DNA from: an uncultured Draconibacterium sp. | Lineage (GTDB): Bacteria > Bacteroidota > Bacteroidia > Bacteroidales > Prolixibacteraceae | Direction: 5' to 3' | DNA length: 64,000 nucleotides | NCBI RefSeq assembly: GCF_913060805.1 | Contig: NZ_CAJXTC010000004.1 | Location: 160,235 to 224,234 of the forward strand | Shown: positions 1-8,603 of the stretch, one piece after another | Layout of the letters: every line of letters starts with the position of its first letter | Position numbering within the stretch: the first letter of the stretch is position 1 | Made by a program: the position numbers and the translations under genes | The notes under the pieces: model-generated | What the model was told of the DNA's origin: nothing | The model's database searches: none | Seen by the model: only the letters and a program-made list of their open reading frames with translations

Positions 1-571
1 CAGCGTCGGCCATTTTTGCTGCGGCTAAAACCTGGCGAATTCCAACAGGATCAACAGCAATCGGTTTCTCCATAAATACGTGCTTACGTGCTTTTACTGC
101 AGCTTCGAATTGCTGTGGGCGGAATTTTGGCGGTGTGGCCAGAATTACGATATCAACACCCGAATCCAGCACTTTTTCATAAGCATCAAAACCAAGGAAA
201 CAGTTTTCGGCAGGAACTTCCTGACCAGTTTCTGTTTTAATTCTGTCAACACAACTATCAAGTCTGTCCTGAAAAACATCGGCCAATGCAGTTACCTGAA
301 CGGTTGAACCACCGGCTTCCAAAAAGTTGAGAGCTGCACCGGTTCCACGTCCGCCGCAACCAACAACTCCGGCTTTTAAAACTGTTCCGGCAGGCACTTC
401 ATCCAGCAGAGGTGGATATTTGTACTCGCGTTGTAACCAATCGTATTCGCCACTTGCAGAAGATCCTCCGCCAGTGCACGATGATAAGGTTCCGATACCC
501 ATAGCCCCTGCTGCACCTACTGTTGCGGCTCCGGCTAAAAATTTCCTTCTTGAAAAGTTGTAATCACTCAT
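1..571 (-). CDS. Tat-exported Gfo/Idh/MocA family oxidoreductase (3' end missing)
   Basis: The reading frame begins at the ATG complementary to 569-571 and runs off the window, so only about the first 190 residues are present. The N terminus carries a twin-arginine signal (SRRKFL) and a hydrophobic Ala/Gly stretch ending at a Cys, so a lipid anchor is possible. A Rossmann fold follows, with the VVGCGGRG dinucleotide motif, and then the MEKPIAVD motif typical of Gfo/Idh/MocA proteins. Such enzymes bind NAD(P) and act on sugars or inositols, and Tat-exported members are folded with cofactor before export. It starts 43 bp behind the cytochrome-SUMF1 gene on the same strand, so the two are probably co-transcribed. 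The substrate is unknown. Confidence 0.88.
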   Translation of the reverse strand, partial: MSDYNFSRRKFLAGAATVGAAGAMGIGTLSSCTGGGSSASGEYDWLQREYKYPPLLDEVPAGTVLKAGVVGCGGRGTGAALNFLEAGGSTVQVTALADVFQDRLDSCVDRIKTETGQEVPAENCFLGFDAYEKVLDSGVDIVILATPPKFRPQQFEAAVKARKHVFMEKPIAVDPVGIRQVLAAAKMADA

Positions 572-614
572 GATATTAATGTTTTAGTTGAATTTAGGAT
601 TCAATATTTATAAG

Positions 615-2156
615 TTATTTTCCGGTATTTTCATCATAATCGCACACCACCCTGAAGCTAATATAATTACAATCCGACAACCACCAGATACTTTTTGGCA
701 TTTGCGGATCGGTTTTCATCCATGCTTCACTCCGGGTGTAATCGCGTGCAGCACTTCTAACTTCGCCAACAGGGCTTTTAAATGTTCCGCCACGAATAAC
801 GTGTTCCTCGCCCGAAGCCGGTCCTTTCGGATCGCTTACGCCATCGCTTAACTTCGAGTAGGCATCTTCGGTGTACCAGTCGGAGCAATATTCTGCAGCA
901 TTACCCAGCATGTTTTTCAGACCAAACGAGTTCGGTTCAACAACATCGGGAGTGGCAGTTTTCAGGCTGCTGTTTTTCTCGTAAACAACGTAGTTATTAA
1001 TAACGTCGCTTCCTTGTCCGAATAGTTTTCCAATAAAGTTTTTCTCTTTAAAATCTTTCGGCTCACCTTCAAAGAAGAACGGAGTTTCGGTACCTCCGCG
1101 GGCTGCGTATTCCCACTCTGCTTCTGTTGGCAGGCGGTAAGTTTTGCCGGTAACCTGCGATAACCATTTGCAGTAAGTTTCGGCCGAATGATAACTCATT
1201 GTAATAGCCGGACGGCTTCCCATTCCCCAGTTTTGGTCGGGTTGCCCGTATGGCGGTGTTGGACCAGAGATCGCGTCAACCTCAACACCAGTCTCGGTGC
1301 GTGCACCTTCGGTATCAGTGGTTCGGCCTTCGGTGGCAGTAGCACTGTAAAATGCCAGGTATTCATCCCAGCTCACTTCTATTTCGGCCATAAAGAACGG
1401 ACTTACATTTACGGTTTTCTGCGGACCTTCATCACTCTCGCGAAGTTGCTCCGACTCCGGACTTCCAATTTTGAAACTTCCGCCCGGAATAGCTTTCATA
1501 TTAAATGCAATGGTTGTTCCCGGAATAGTTTCGGTATAATCTTCATGCGCCGTTACTTCGGCTGCAGCTGTATATTGTTCTTTTGCTTCGGCACCGGCAC
1601 TTCCAAACTCAACATTTTTGGCGTGCAGTGCATTCGGATCGTAATGGCCAACATTCAGGTGACAGTTGATACAACGCAATTCCTCTTCGTTTTGCGAATA
1701 ATAAAGGTGCGCCTGCTGACCTTCGGAAGTAAGTGTTAGCGGAAATAAATTATTGTGGCAGCTGATGCACGATTCCTCAAAAACAAAATGTTGCGCCTGC
1801 TCAAGCGACGACTTGGCTTCCCAGTTAAAATCGGCACTGTCTTTAAACAGATAACCGTAAACATCGCGCGCTCCGGCTTTTGCTTTTTCAATTAAATAGC
1901 CTTCCCCTTTTGGAGGGAGGTGGCATTCAACACAGCCAATATGCATTCCGGTTCTGTTTTCGTGATGCACAGAAAGTTTCCACGAATCGAAAACATGAGG
2001 ATGTACGTGACACACTTCGCACGATTCGTTGGTTGAGGTAGCCTCAATGACTTTAAGCGAAGAAATGGTAACAGCGATACCAATTATGAATCCGATAAAA
2101 ATAATGAGTAACAGCTTTTTTCGAAGGTAGTTACCAAAACGTTGAAATATGGCCAT
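615..2156 (-). CDS. NapC/NrfH-type tetraheme cytochrome c fused to a SUMF1 (FGE-like) domain
   Basis: A 513-residue fusion. Residues 14-33 form a membrane anchor. Four c-type heme motifs follow: CEVCH (46-50), CVECH (75-79), CISCH (130-134) and CINCH (162-166), in the layout of small NapC/NrfH quinol dehydrogenases. From about residue 217 to the end there is a formylglycine-generating-enzyme/SUMF1-type domain with IPGGSFKIGS, LPTEAEWEYAARGG, GNAAEYCSDWY, VIRGGTF and a C-terminal FRVVCD. NapC-type proteins pass electrons from menaquinol to periplasmic reductases. FGE-like domains oxidise Cys or serve as non-catalytic binding folds. No NrfA or other usual redox partner is next to it. The role of the second domain is unknown. 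Confidence 0.9.
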   Translation of the reverse strand: MAIFQRFGNYLRKKLLLIIFIGFIIGIAVTISSLKVIEATSTNESCEVCHVHPHVFDSWKLSVHHENRTGMHIGCVECHLPPKGEGYLIEKAKAGARDVYGYLFKDSADFNWEAKSSLEQAQHFVFEESCISCHNNLFPLTLTSEGQQAHLYYSQNEEELRCINCHLNVGHYDPNALHAKNVEFGSAGAEAKEQYTAAAEVTAHEDYTETIPGTTIAFNMKAIPGGSFKIGSPESEQLRESDEGPQKTVNVSPFFMAEIEVSWDEYLAFYSATATEGRTTDTEGARTETGVEVDAISGPTPPYGQPDQNWGMGSRPAITMSYHSAETYCKWLSQVTGKTYRLPTEAEWEYAARGGTETPFFFEGEPKDFKEKNFIGKLFGQGSDVINNYVVYEKNSSLKTATPDVVEPNSFGLKNMLGNAAEYCSDWYTEDAYSKLSDGVSDPKGPASGEEHVIRGGTFKSPVGEVRSAARDYTRSEAWMKTDPQMPKSIWWLSDCNYISFRVVCDYDENTGK

Positions 2157-2562
2157 TGGTTATTTTAGGTTTCTTGATTTAACAATGCAGGTAAAAATAC
2201 TAATTTCTATGGCCAAAATCCTGACTTTTGTAGGTTTATAAATATTCAACCGTACTTAATTTTTGCAAAGTCGCAGATAATTCAGCCATTTGTCTTTAGT
2301 TAAGACGCAGGCGCTACTAAAAATACCTAATTTTTATAAAACAAAAAGGTTGTCTCGAACGCGACAACCTTTGGAGATGATTTCTTGAGAGGAATACAAG
2401 AGAGATAAGGGAAATATTTTTTATACAGCTGCAAGTTATGGATGTTTTGCTCAACTCTGATTATGTAAAAATTATCAGAGGGTTAACGAATTATTAATCA
2501 GCAACAAGTAACTTTTAACTAAACATTAAATGGTTAAATTGAGAATTTCGTAACTTTCAGCG
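2157..2562. other. 406-bp divergent intergenic region
   Basis: This AT-rich gap separates the cytochrome and comF-like genes. It holds a perfect 10-bp hairpin at 2345-2372 and, at 2551-2558, TAACTTTC, one base off the TAnnTTTG box and only 4 nt before the comF-like ATG. I recognise nothing else in it. Confidence 0.6.
2345..2372 (-). terminator. Possible intrinsic terminator read on the minus strand
   Basis: AAAGGTTGTC (2345-2354) and GACAACCTTT (2363-2372) form a perfect 10-bp stem with an 8-nt loop. The T-rich run follows only on the minus strand (complement of the A-rich bases 2332-2347). No minus-strand gene precedes it in the gap, so either a short minus transcript ends here or the hairpin lies in the cytochrome leader. 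Confidence 0.45.
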
Positions 2563-3264
2563 ATGAAGCTTCTCGAACAAAGTATTTCCGATGTATTGGG
2601 GCTGTTTTTTCCCGAGCTTTGTGTAACCTGCGGAAGACGTCTGGTATCGCAGGAAACATTCGTGTGTTTTGATTGCTGGCAGGATCTTCCGGTAACCAAT
2701 TTTCATTTAAAACCGGAGAATAAAGTAGCTCAATTGTTTTGGGGACGGGTTGATATTTCGGCGGCAACAGCTTTTTTCAGCTACAAAAAGGGGAGTAAAT
2801 ACCAACAGCTAATTCATTTTGTGAAATACAAAGGATTAAAAGAGCTGGGCTTTGAAACCGGGAAGAAATTCGGCTTGCAGTTGTTGGAATCACCCGACTT
2901 TGCCGAAATTGATGTTTTGATGCCGGTGCCGCTGCATCCGCGAAAAGAAAAGAAGCGCGGTTTTAACCAAAGTGAATGGATAGCCCGCGGAATTGCCGGG
3001 GTTTTACAAAAACCGGTTGACACCAAAACGCTGCATCGAAAAGTTTTCACAGCAACCCAAACAAAACGAAACCGCTACGAACGCTGGCAGAATGTTGAAA
3101 GCGTTTTTGCATTGAATGACCCGAAAGCAATTGAGAACAAACATGTTTTGCTAATTGACGACGTGGTAACCACCGGTGCAACGCTGGAAGCCTGTGCTAT
3201 TCATTTGTTAAAACTGCCCGGTACAAAAGTCAGTATTGCCACGTTGGCTTATGCCGATATTTAA
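2563..3264 (+). CDS. ComF family phosphoribosyltransferase-like protein
   Basis: A 233-residue ComF/GntX family protein. The N terminus has a double zinc knuckle, C20-x2-C23 and C35-x2-C38. The C-terminal half is a type I phosphoribosyltransferase fold with the PRPP-binding motif VLLIDDVVTTGAT near residue 195. In Firmicutes ComF takes part in DNA uptake and handling of single-stranded DNA; in Bacteroidota its role is not settled. The length is normal for the family. The ATG at 2563 directly precedes the zinc-finger region and lies only 4 nt after a TAnnTTTG-like box, so the mRNA may have almost no leader. It appears to be a single-gene unit. Confidence 0.88.
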   Translation: MKLLEQSISDVLGLFFPELCVTCGRRLVSQETFVCFDCWQDLPVTNFHLKPENKVAQLFWGRVDISAATAFFSYKKGSKYQQLIHFVKYKGLKELGFETGKKFGLQLLESPDFAEIDVLMPVPLHPRKEKKRGFNQSEWIARGIAGVLQKPVDTKTLHRKVFTATQTKRNRYERWQNVESVFALNDPKAIENKHVLLIDDVVTTGATLEACAIHLLKLPGTKVSIATLAYADI

Positions 3265-3390
3265 TGGTCGGTCTGGTTTCTTCAAAAATGTAATCAATTC
3301 AACGGAAGGCCTTATTTAAACAATGTTTCCCTTCAATCTGTTAAAGCAACATAATGATTGCTTTTAACATTATCTAAAAAATACAACAAA

Positions 3391-4437
3391 ATGAAAATTA
3401 CAAGATTGTTTTTGCTTGCCCTTGTGGTTATGGGCTTTATGGCGTGTAACCAAAAGCCCGCGACCAACGAAGATGCTAACGTAAAGTATTACCGACAGTT
3501 GCTGTTTAGCGAAACGCCATGGGATACGGAGCGTGGATCGCATGAAATTTCGGCCGACGAAGCTGAAAAAGTGAATAACTACAAATTCACCTGGAACGAC
3601 GATGGCACTCTGGCATCGGTAGAATACAACCGCAACGGTGTGTTGCTGGATTACTCCGGCCTGCGCGCTGCAAAAATTACCTACACTTACGAAGGTAACA
3701 AGCAGATCAAACATTTCTTTAACGATAAAGGTGAGGCCATTGAAAGCGGCGGTGCTTTTACACAGGAATATACGCTCGACGATTCGGGAATGCGCGTTGC
3801 AATGCGTTTCCTCGATAAGGATGGAAACCCGGTGGAAAACCGCAATAACATTCACAATTATGTGTGGTCGAAACTCGACAATGGAATGATTCGCGAATTG
3901 CGTTACAACCTTGCCGAGGAAGAAACTATTATGAACCCGTTTTGTCCTTTTTACGAGCTACGTTTTTCGTATGATGCGAATGGTTACGTAACCCGAATGG
4001 CCAACTACATTGAAGATACCATGTACAATTGTACTGCTGAAAATTGTGGCGATGTTGGTGTTTCGTATTTCTTATTCGAAAACAACGACAAAGGCGATGT
4101 ACTGAGCTTTTCGGTGCACAGCACTACCGGGCAGCTTTCGAATTTATACTGGGGCTGGGCCAAGCGCCAAAACACTGTTGATGAATATGGTAACGCTGTT
4201 AAAACCGTGGTTTACGACCAGGACGATGAATTGCTTGGCGGAAAAGGAATTCCGGTAACCGAGAATGAGTACAACGAACTTGGAGAGCTGGTAAAAAGTA
4301 TTTCGAAAGATGCCGACGGAAATGTGGTTAACAACCCCAATAACGGTGTAGCTATTGTAGAGTACAAATACGATGAGCAGGGCCGCAGAGTTGAAACTTT
4401 GCGTTACGACAAAGAAATGAATCCTGTTGAAAGTTAG
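3391..4437 (+). CDS. Secreted lipoprotein with YD-like repeats
   Basis: The chosen start is the ATG at 3391, because it gives a clean lipoprotein signal (MKITRLFLLALVVMGFMAC, lipid-modified Cys19); an upstream ATG at 3358 would add 11 polar residues. The mature protein of about 330 residues contains repeated short strands such as YNRNGVLL, YDANGYVTRM, YNELGELVK and YDEQGRRVE. This resembles RHS/YD repeats and MORN-like beta hairpins. I do not recognise a specific function. It lies 19 bp before the double-rhodanese lipoprotein on the same strand and could be co-transcribed with it. Confidence 0.75.
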   Translation: MKITRLFLLALVVMGFMACNQKPATNEDANVKYYRQLLFSETPWDTERGSHEISADEAEKVNNYKFTWNDDGTLASVEYNRNGVLLDYSGLRAAKITYTYEGNKQIKHFFNDKGEAIESGGAFTQEYTLDDSGMRVAMRFLDKDGNPVENRNNIHNYVWSKLDNGMIRELRYNLAEEETIMNPFCPFYELRFSYDANGYVTRMANYIEDTMYNCTAENCGDVGVSYFLFENNDKGDVLSFSVHSTTGQLSNLYWGWAKRQNTVDEYGNAVKTVVYDQDDELLGGKGIPVTENEYNELGELVKSISKDADGNVVNNPNNGVAIVEYKYDEQGRRVETLRYDKEMNPVES

Positions 4438-4456
4438 AGTTAATACCTATTAATTT

Positions 4457-5500
4457 ATGATCAAGATAAAACCGATTTTAAGTTTTCTTTCGCTGGCGGC
4501 TTTTGTCGTTTTAATTTCTTGCTCAGGTGGGCAGAAAAAGACGGAACAGGCAGAAACTACCGTTAAAGAAACAACTCCAAAAGTTGAGGTAAATGCCGAG
4601 GCAAAACTTTTGCTGAAAACCCTCAATGAAATGGGCGATTATGCCAACAGCCGCAATTTCCCGTCGCTTATAAAACCATCGTCAGTTTATGAGGAACTGG
4701 ATGGAAACATCTACATTATCGACCTTCGAAATGAAGAAGCGTACAAAGATGGACACATAAAAGGTGCTGTTCGTGTGGATTTTAGCGATGTGCCGGCGTA
4801 TCTCACCAACGATATCAAGCCGTTTGAGTACGATAAAATTGTGGTGGTTTGCTATTCCGGACAGATTTCGAGTTATGCGGCTTCGTTGCTACGACTGGCC
4901 GGTTATGGCAATGTTTACGCCATGCGCTGGGGAATGAGTGGTTGGAACAAACATTTTGCAGAAAGTGCTTGGCTTGCTAATGTTTCATCCGATTATCAGG
5001 ATCAGCTGGAAACAACAGACCATGATAAAGCACCGGTAGCAGATTTTCCGAAACTAAACACAGGAAGTTCCAGTGGCGACGAGATTCTGCAACAACGAAT
5101 CGAGACGCTTTTCGCAGCCGGTTATAGCGATGCTTTGGTGAAAGCCAGTGCTGTGTTTGCAGATCCGGCACATTATTACACGATTAACTACGACAGGAAA
5201 GACAAGTACGAGTCGGGACATATCCCGGGCGCTGTTCGGTACAAACCCGGCGGAACACTTGGAATTGTATCAGAGATGCAAACTATTCCGGTGGATAAGG
5301 AAGTTGTATTGTACTGCAATACCGGCCACAATTCGGGATTTGCAACGGCTTACCTGCGTTTGTTTGGTTACGATGCCAAAACACTTACGTTTGGTAACAA
5401 CGCATTTATGTACGATAAAATGAAGGAAGAAGAAAGTGAGCTTTCGTGGCTGCCGTTTACCGACGCCGAAATTCACGACTATCCGTACGTACAGAATTAG
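4457..5500 (+). CDS. Lipoprotein with two rhodanese domains
   Basis: A 347-residue lipoprotein (signal ending LISC, Cys22) followed by two rhodanese-like domains. Domain 1 (about 70-170) has the active-site loop CYSGQIS with Cys132. Domain 2 (about 215-330) has CNTGHNS with Cys287. Both also show the usual IDLR/GHIKGAV and GHIPGAV segments. Rhodaneses carry sulfane sulfur as a Cys persulfide, here on the periplasmic or outer-membrane side. The gene is convergent with an operon of YeeE/YedE transporter halves and Cys-less rhodaneses, which points to thiosulfate or polysulfide handling. Both nucleophilic Cys residues are present, in contrast to the neighbouring rhodaneses. Confidence 0.9.
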   Translation: MIKIKPILSFLSLAAFVVLISCSGGQKKTEQAETTVKETTPKVEVNAEAKLLLKTLNEMGDYANSRNFPSLIKPSSVYEELDGNIYIIDLRNEEAYKDGHIKGAVRVDFSDVPAYLTNDIKPFEYDKIVVVCYSGQISSYAASLLRLAGYGNVYAMRWGMSGWNKHFAESAWLANVSSDYQDQLETTDHDKAPVADFPKLNTGSSSGDEILQQRIETLFAAGYSDALVKASAVFADPAHYYTINYDRKDKYESGHIPGAVRYKPGGTLGIVSEMQTIPVDKEVVLYCNTGHNSGFATAYLRLFGYDAKTLTFGNNAFMYDKMKEEESELSWLPFTDAEIHDYPYVQN

Positions 5501-5523
5501 ATAGAAGATTTTTCTTAACGATA

Positions 5524-5964
5524 TTATTCCAGCCTGATCGTTGTGTCGGGCTGGAATTTATATTTTAATACCTCCGGATTTTCTTCGTCGGAGAGGATGT
5601 AAACTCCATCAAATTCCAGTTGATTTAGAATTACCCAGGCCTTTGAACTTGTGGCAATGTTGCTGGAATATAGCAGGATTTTACCATCAAGCGAAGCCAG
5701 TTTCTCTTTATTTCCTTTATCGAGTAGTTTATCAAAAGGTATCGCCACCGAATTTTGGAAGCGTTGGTTTTCGGCGCCCAATTCCACTATTGTGTAGCTG
5801 TCTTTTAACTCGCTCAACTCCTGCATCGAAACTGTCATTTCTGTTGTCGTTGAAATTGCCTCGCTCACATTTCTTTTGAAAAGGTTTGCGTTAAAAGTTC
5901 GCACCAAAACCAGTACAACGAGTATGAGTAGAACACCTAAAATCCAGATTATATTTTTCTTCAT
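5524..5964 (-). CDS. Membrane-anchored rhodanese-like protein lacking the catalytic Cys
   Basis: A 146-residue protein with one N-terminal membrane segment (about 4-22) and a reduced rhodanese fold. The position of the catalytic loop reads YSSNIATSS, with Ser100 where the persulfide Cys should be. The upstream strand (VELGAENQRF...AIPF) matches the usual DLR...IPGSINIPF region. It is therefore probably a non-catalytic binding domain. It is the last gene of a four-gene minus-strand operon (YeeE half, YeeE half, rhodanese-like, rhodanese-like), 12 bp behind the previous gene. The assignment rests on fold-level similarity and context, because the sequence is divergent. Confidence 0.65.
   Translation of the reverse strand: MKKNIIWILGVLLILVVLVLVRTFNANLFKRNVSEAISTTTEMTVSMQELSELKDSYTIVELGAENQRFQNSVAIPFDKLLDKGNKEKLASLDGKILLYSSNIATSSKAWVILNQLEFDGVYILSDEENPEVLKYKFQPDTTIRLE
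5526..5557 (+). terminator. Terminator hairpin inside the end of the convergent gene
   Basis: ATTCCAGCC (5526-5534) and GGCTGGAAT (5549-5557) form a perfect 9-bp stem followed by a T/A-rich run. It would end the double-rhodanese transcript while overlapping the last codons of the convergent small rhodanese gene. Confidence 0.5.
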
Positions 5965-5976
5965 TTTGTAGCTGTT

Positions 5977-6588
5977 TTATTCGCAACCTCCATCCAGCTG
6001 CGATTCTTCCAATCGTTTTGCTTCGAGGTATTGCATTTTTAAACTGTCGGGCAAACTGTTAATTTGGGTAAATGTTCTGCGCGCTTTGTAGCGGTTTTCG
6101 AACAGTGCATTTTCGCGTGGCGTAATTCGTTCGCCTGTAAATTTACTCAGCATAACCGTTTTATACCATTCATTCATTCCGCCTTTCATTACAAACGAAT
6201 TCGAATAGCCCAATCCACTTACAATCGTCCAGGCCATGTTGGCTGTTTCATCGCCGTTCGCGTAATACACATTTCTCACTTTATCCTGATTCAGGTAGCC
6301 TTCCCAGCTGGGATTGAGTAAATCGTTAAAAGGAATATTGATTGAGCCCGGAATGTTACTTTCCATAAACTCTGAGGCACTTCGCAAATCGATCAGTTGA
6401 ATAGTTGTGTCTTCGTTATTTACAAAACGGGCTACCTCGTCAACCGAGAAATACATCTCGGAATTCGACGAAACATCCAGCAATTCGGTGGGTTTTAGTT
6501 GAAATGATTTCGCGGCATTAAATGGCAGAAAAGCCAGAATCAATCCAACTCCTGCCAGTGCTACTGATATTTTTATTCGTGCATTCAT
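5977..6588 (-). CDS. Rhodanese-like protein with Ala at the catalytic position
   Basis: A 203-residue exported or membrane-anchored protein (hydrophobic segment 7-27). The rhodanese fold is clear: IDLRSASEFMESNIPGSINI, then YYANGDETANMAW, and GGMNEW near the end of the domain. The active-site loop begins with Ala110 instead of Cys, so no persulfide can form there. Extra C-terminal residues follow, ending in a single Cys (GGCE). It lies 6 bp after a YeeE/YedE half-transporter gene and is translated in the same operon. A scaffold or regulatory role beside a sulfur-compound importer is plausible but inferred. Confidence 0.82.
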   Translation of the reverse strand: MNARIKISVALAGVGLILAFLPFNAAKSFQLKPTELLDVSSNSEMYFSVDEVARFVNNEDTTIQLIDLRSASEFMESNIPGSINIPFNDLLNPSWEGYLNQDKVRNVYYANGDETANMAWTIVSGLGYSNSFVMKGGMNEWYKTVMLSKFTGERITPRENALFENRYKARRTFTQINSLPDSLKMQYLEAKRLEESQLDGGCE

Positions 6589-6594
6589 CAGTGA

Positions 6595-7197
6595 TTAAAT
6601 TTCGGATGTGATATCGTTTCGTGCATATTTTTTTTCGGCCAGCTCGGCCACCCAGAACATGGCGATTGCAGCGGCTATCAGCAGAAAAGTAAAAACTCCG
6701 GGAGAAACTCCCAGCCATTCATCCACACGCACCGGCCCTTTGTAATTTGCTCCGGCCAGTGTTTGGATCATCGGATAAGTTTCGGCAAAAAGAAATGCGC
6801 CACTCAAGCCGCCCACTAAGAAAAATAGTGCATCGATTTTCCCTATCGACATAGCACTGATTCCGGTGCCGGGGCAAAAACCGCCCATTATAAATCCGGC
6901 TCCCATAATTACTCCGCCCACCAATGTTGCAGTTACGTAATATGGATTTACATAAACCAGGTTTAAATCGAGCAAGCCAAAATAGCTAAGCAATTGCGAA
7001 CCCGCCAGCGCCACGATTGCGGCCGTAAAAAACACCTTCAAAACGGTAGTGTCGTAGCCGTAAAACATGCCGGCTAGTTTTCGGCTCGATGAAAAACCGG
7101 CCTGCTCCAGCGCAAAGCCAAAGCCAATTCCGATAAAAAATCCGATGCCGAGGTTAAGCCATTCCGGAAGGTCGTTAAGTATTGTAATCGGTCCCAT
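6595..7197 (-). CDS. YeeE/YedE (TsuA-like) sulfur-compound transporter, second half
   Basis: A 200-residue integral membrane protein with about five or six helices. It carries the family motifs GFGFALEQAGFSSSRKLAGMFYG and GGFCPGTGISA; the Cys in the latter is the type of residue that contacts thiosulfate in TsuA. Single-chain TsuA proteins are about 330-400 residues, so this is one half, with the other half encoded just upstream. The two-gene form is common in bacteria and there is no sign of a frameshift. The operon also encodes two rhodanese-like proteins. Confidence 0.85.
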   Translation of the reverse strand: MGPITILNDLPEWLNLGIGFFIGIGFGFALEQAGFSSSRKLAGMFYGYDTTVLKVFFTAAIVALAGSQLLSYFGLLDLNLVYVNPYYVTATLVGGVIMGAGFIMGGFCPGTGISAMSIGKIDALFFLVGGLSGAFLFAETYPMIQTLAGANYKGPVRVDEWLGVSPGVFTFLLIAAAIAMFWVAELAEKKYARNDITSEI

Positions 7198-7233
7198 AAT
7201 TTTTGAATTTCTGAGTTACTGAAGGATTGAGTT

Positions 7234-7743
7234 TTAAATCCAGAGTTTTCTGAAAAACCATGCAAAAAGGAAGGCAGAGCCAAAAATGCCAAGCATGGTC
7301 ATAAATCCGGCTACCGAAAGCACGGCCATTCCCGAGAGTGCAGCGCCGCTGGTACATCCACGAGCCAATTGCGCGCCGTACACAAAAAACACGCCTCCCA
7401 GAAAAGCAAACAACAGTCGTTTCCCATTCGATATTTTGGGCGATTTTTCAATTTTGAATTTTAAACGGCCAGAAATGGCTCCCGAAATAAATCCTCCTAA
7501 AAACATGCCGAGCACTTCAAGCGCCAGCCAGCTTTTTAAGGGATTTTTCCCGTCTTCGAAGTATTTACTGTAGTACGAAGATTCCATGGCGTGTTGATGG
7601 TCAACCGTTTCAACTGCGGCCACCACTGCGTATTTTAATCCGCCGCTGGCTCCCAGTCCGCGCCCAGAAAAAAACATGGCGCTTAAAAGTACCAGACCAA
7701 GCAGCACTCCCGCCAGGTACGGATTCATATATTTCTTTCTCAT
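7234..7743 (-). CDS. YeeE/YedE (TsuA-like) sulfur-compound transporter, first half
   Basis: A 169-residue membrane protein and the first gene of the minus-strand sulfur operon. It has the motif GAQLARGCTSGAALSG, whose Cys matches the conserved substrate-pathway Cys of the YeeE/YedE family. A polar insert of about 30 residues (TVDHQHAMESSYYSKYFEDG) lies between the first helices. Together with the following 200-residue half it should form a pore for thiosulfate or a related sulfane-sulfur compound. The gap to the next gene is 36 bp. Which sulfur species is carried cannot be read from the sequence. Confidence 0.85.
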   Translation of the reverse strand: MRKKYMNPYLAGVLLGLVLLSAMFFSGRGLGASGGLKYAVVAAVETVDHQHAMESSYYSKYFEDGKNPLKSWLALEVLGMFLGGFISGAISGRLKFKIEKSPKISNGKRLLFAFLGGVFFVYGAQLARGCTSGAALSGMAVLSVAGFMTMLGIFGSAFLFAWFFRKLWI

Positions 7744-7928
7744 CGTAGTAAAAGGTTTTGGTTAAACTTAACCGGTCACTCTAAAGACAAATTAAGGGAG
7801 TTGATTGTTCTATCGTATGGGAATAATTCTCGGTTTATGTTTAAAAATTGTATCTTAATTCGTTCGGTTTTTGAACAGTCGTTTCAACAACTTTTGGTTT
7901 TGGTTGTTTCAACACAAAAAAAGCAAAG

Positions 7929-8357
7929 ATGGAATTAGAGATCAGCAAATATTTCAAGGGAGTTCGGCCCGGCATTACACTTCCTTCGCCGTTAATGTTG
8001 GAAATTCTGAAAGAGGAGGGAATGCGTAAAATGGTGAGCGATCATTACGATCTGGTGGTGCAAAGCCCGATCAAAGATCTGTTCCCAAAAAATCCGATAG
8101 CACTTGAAAAGGCGAAAGAACACTCGGCTGATTTTTTTATTCAGATTTGTGGAGGCCCCGATTATTTTAACCAAAACCGCGGAAAACCTCAGCTAAACAG
8201 AAGGCACCTTCCATTTACAATTACCGCTGAAGCGCGCATCGAGTGGTTGAACTGTTACAGGCAGGTTTTAAGTAAACTGGATTTGCCTGATGACGTATTG
8301 AAATCGTTCTGGAAATACCTTGATGATTTTTCAAAGTGGATGGTGAATAGCCATTGA
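7929..8357 (+). CDS. Truncated hemoglobin (group II/III-like globin)
   Basis: A 142-residue globin of the truncated family. The most diagnostic segment is RRHLPFTITAEARIEWLNCY, where the His-Leu-Pro-Phe run and the following Trp match the F-helix/G-helix region of group II truncated hemoglobins. The preceding GGPDYFNQNRGKP matches the usual GGP(x)Y(x)...G loop. Such proteins bind oxygen, nitric oxide or sulfide. It is divergent from the sulfur operon with a shared 185-bp promoter region, so a link to sulfide or redox stress is possible but inferred. Confidence 0.85.
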   Translation: MELEISKYFKGVRPGITLPSPLMLEILKEEGMRKMVSDHYDLVVQSPIKDLFPKNPIALEKAKEHSADFFIQICGGPDYFNQNRGKPQLNRRHLPFTITAEARIEWLNCYRQVLSKLDLPDDVLKSFWKYLDDFSKWMVNSH

Positions 8358-8603
8358 AAGGATTAGTTATTAAGGATTAGGTGGGAAAGGGATTTAGTGA
8401 ATGAGTAATTGAGTGAATGAGGTATAACTGTAGAACTTGAACTTCGAATTTTGATTCACGATTTTAGATTGCAGAAGTGAGAGGGATGCTTCCAGTATAC
8501 AGTCGCAGTTTACAATTCTACAATTTAGCAATAGAACAATTTGACAGTTTTGCAATTCAGCAATTTTTCAATCTCATTCAATCTGCATCAATCCTTTTCA
8601 ATC
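8358..8603. repeat. Intergenic run of degenerate CAATTT-type short repeats
   Basis: From about 8395 to 8600 the sequence is made of loosely repeated words: GAATGAG at 8400-8425, then a series of CAATTT/GCAAT/TTTCAAT units up to the convergent gene end. It has no open reading frame. Similar degenerate A/T word runs are frequent between genes in this phylum. Confidence 0.5.

Noticed and set aside
6595..7743. Frameshift that splits one YeeE/YedE gene into two
   Set aside because: Both halves have their own start codon, a 36-bp gap and complete family motifs; the two-gene form is well known.
8358..8603. Short tandem array with a regulatory role
   Set aside because: The words are degenerate and the spacing irregular, so chance or neutral repetition is more likely.
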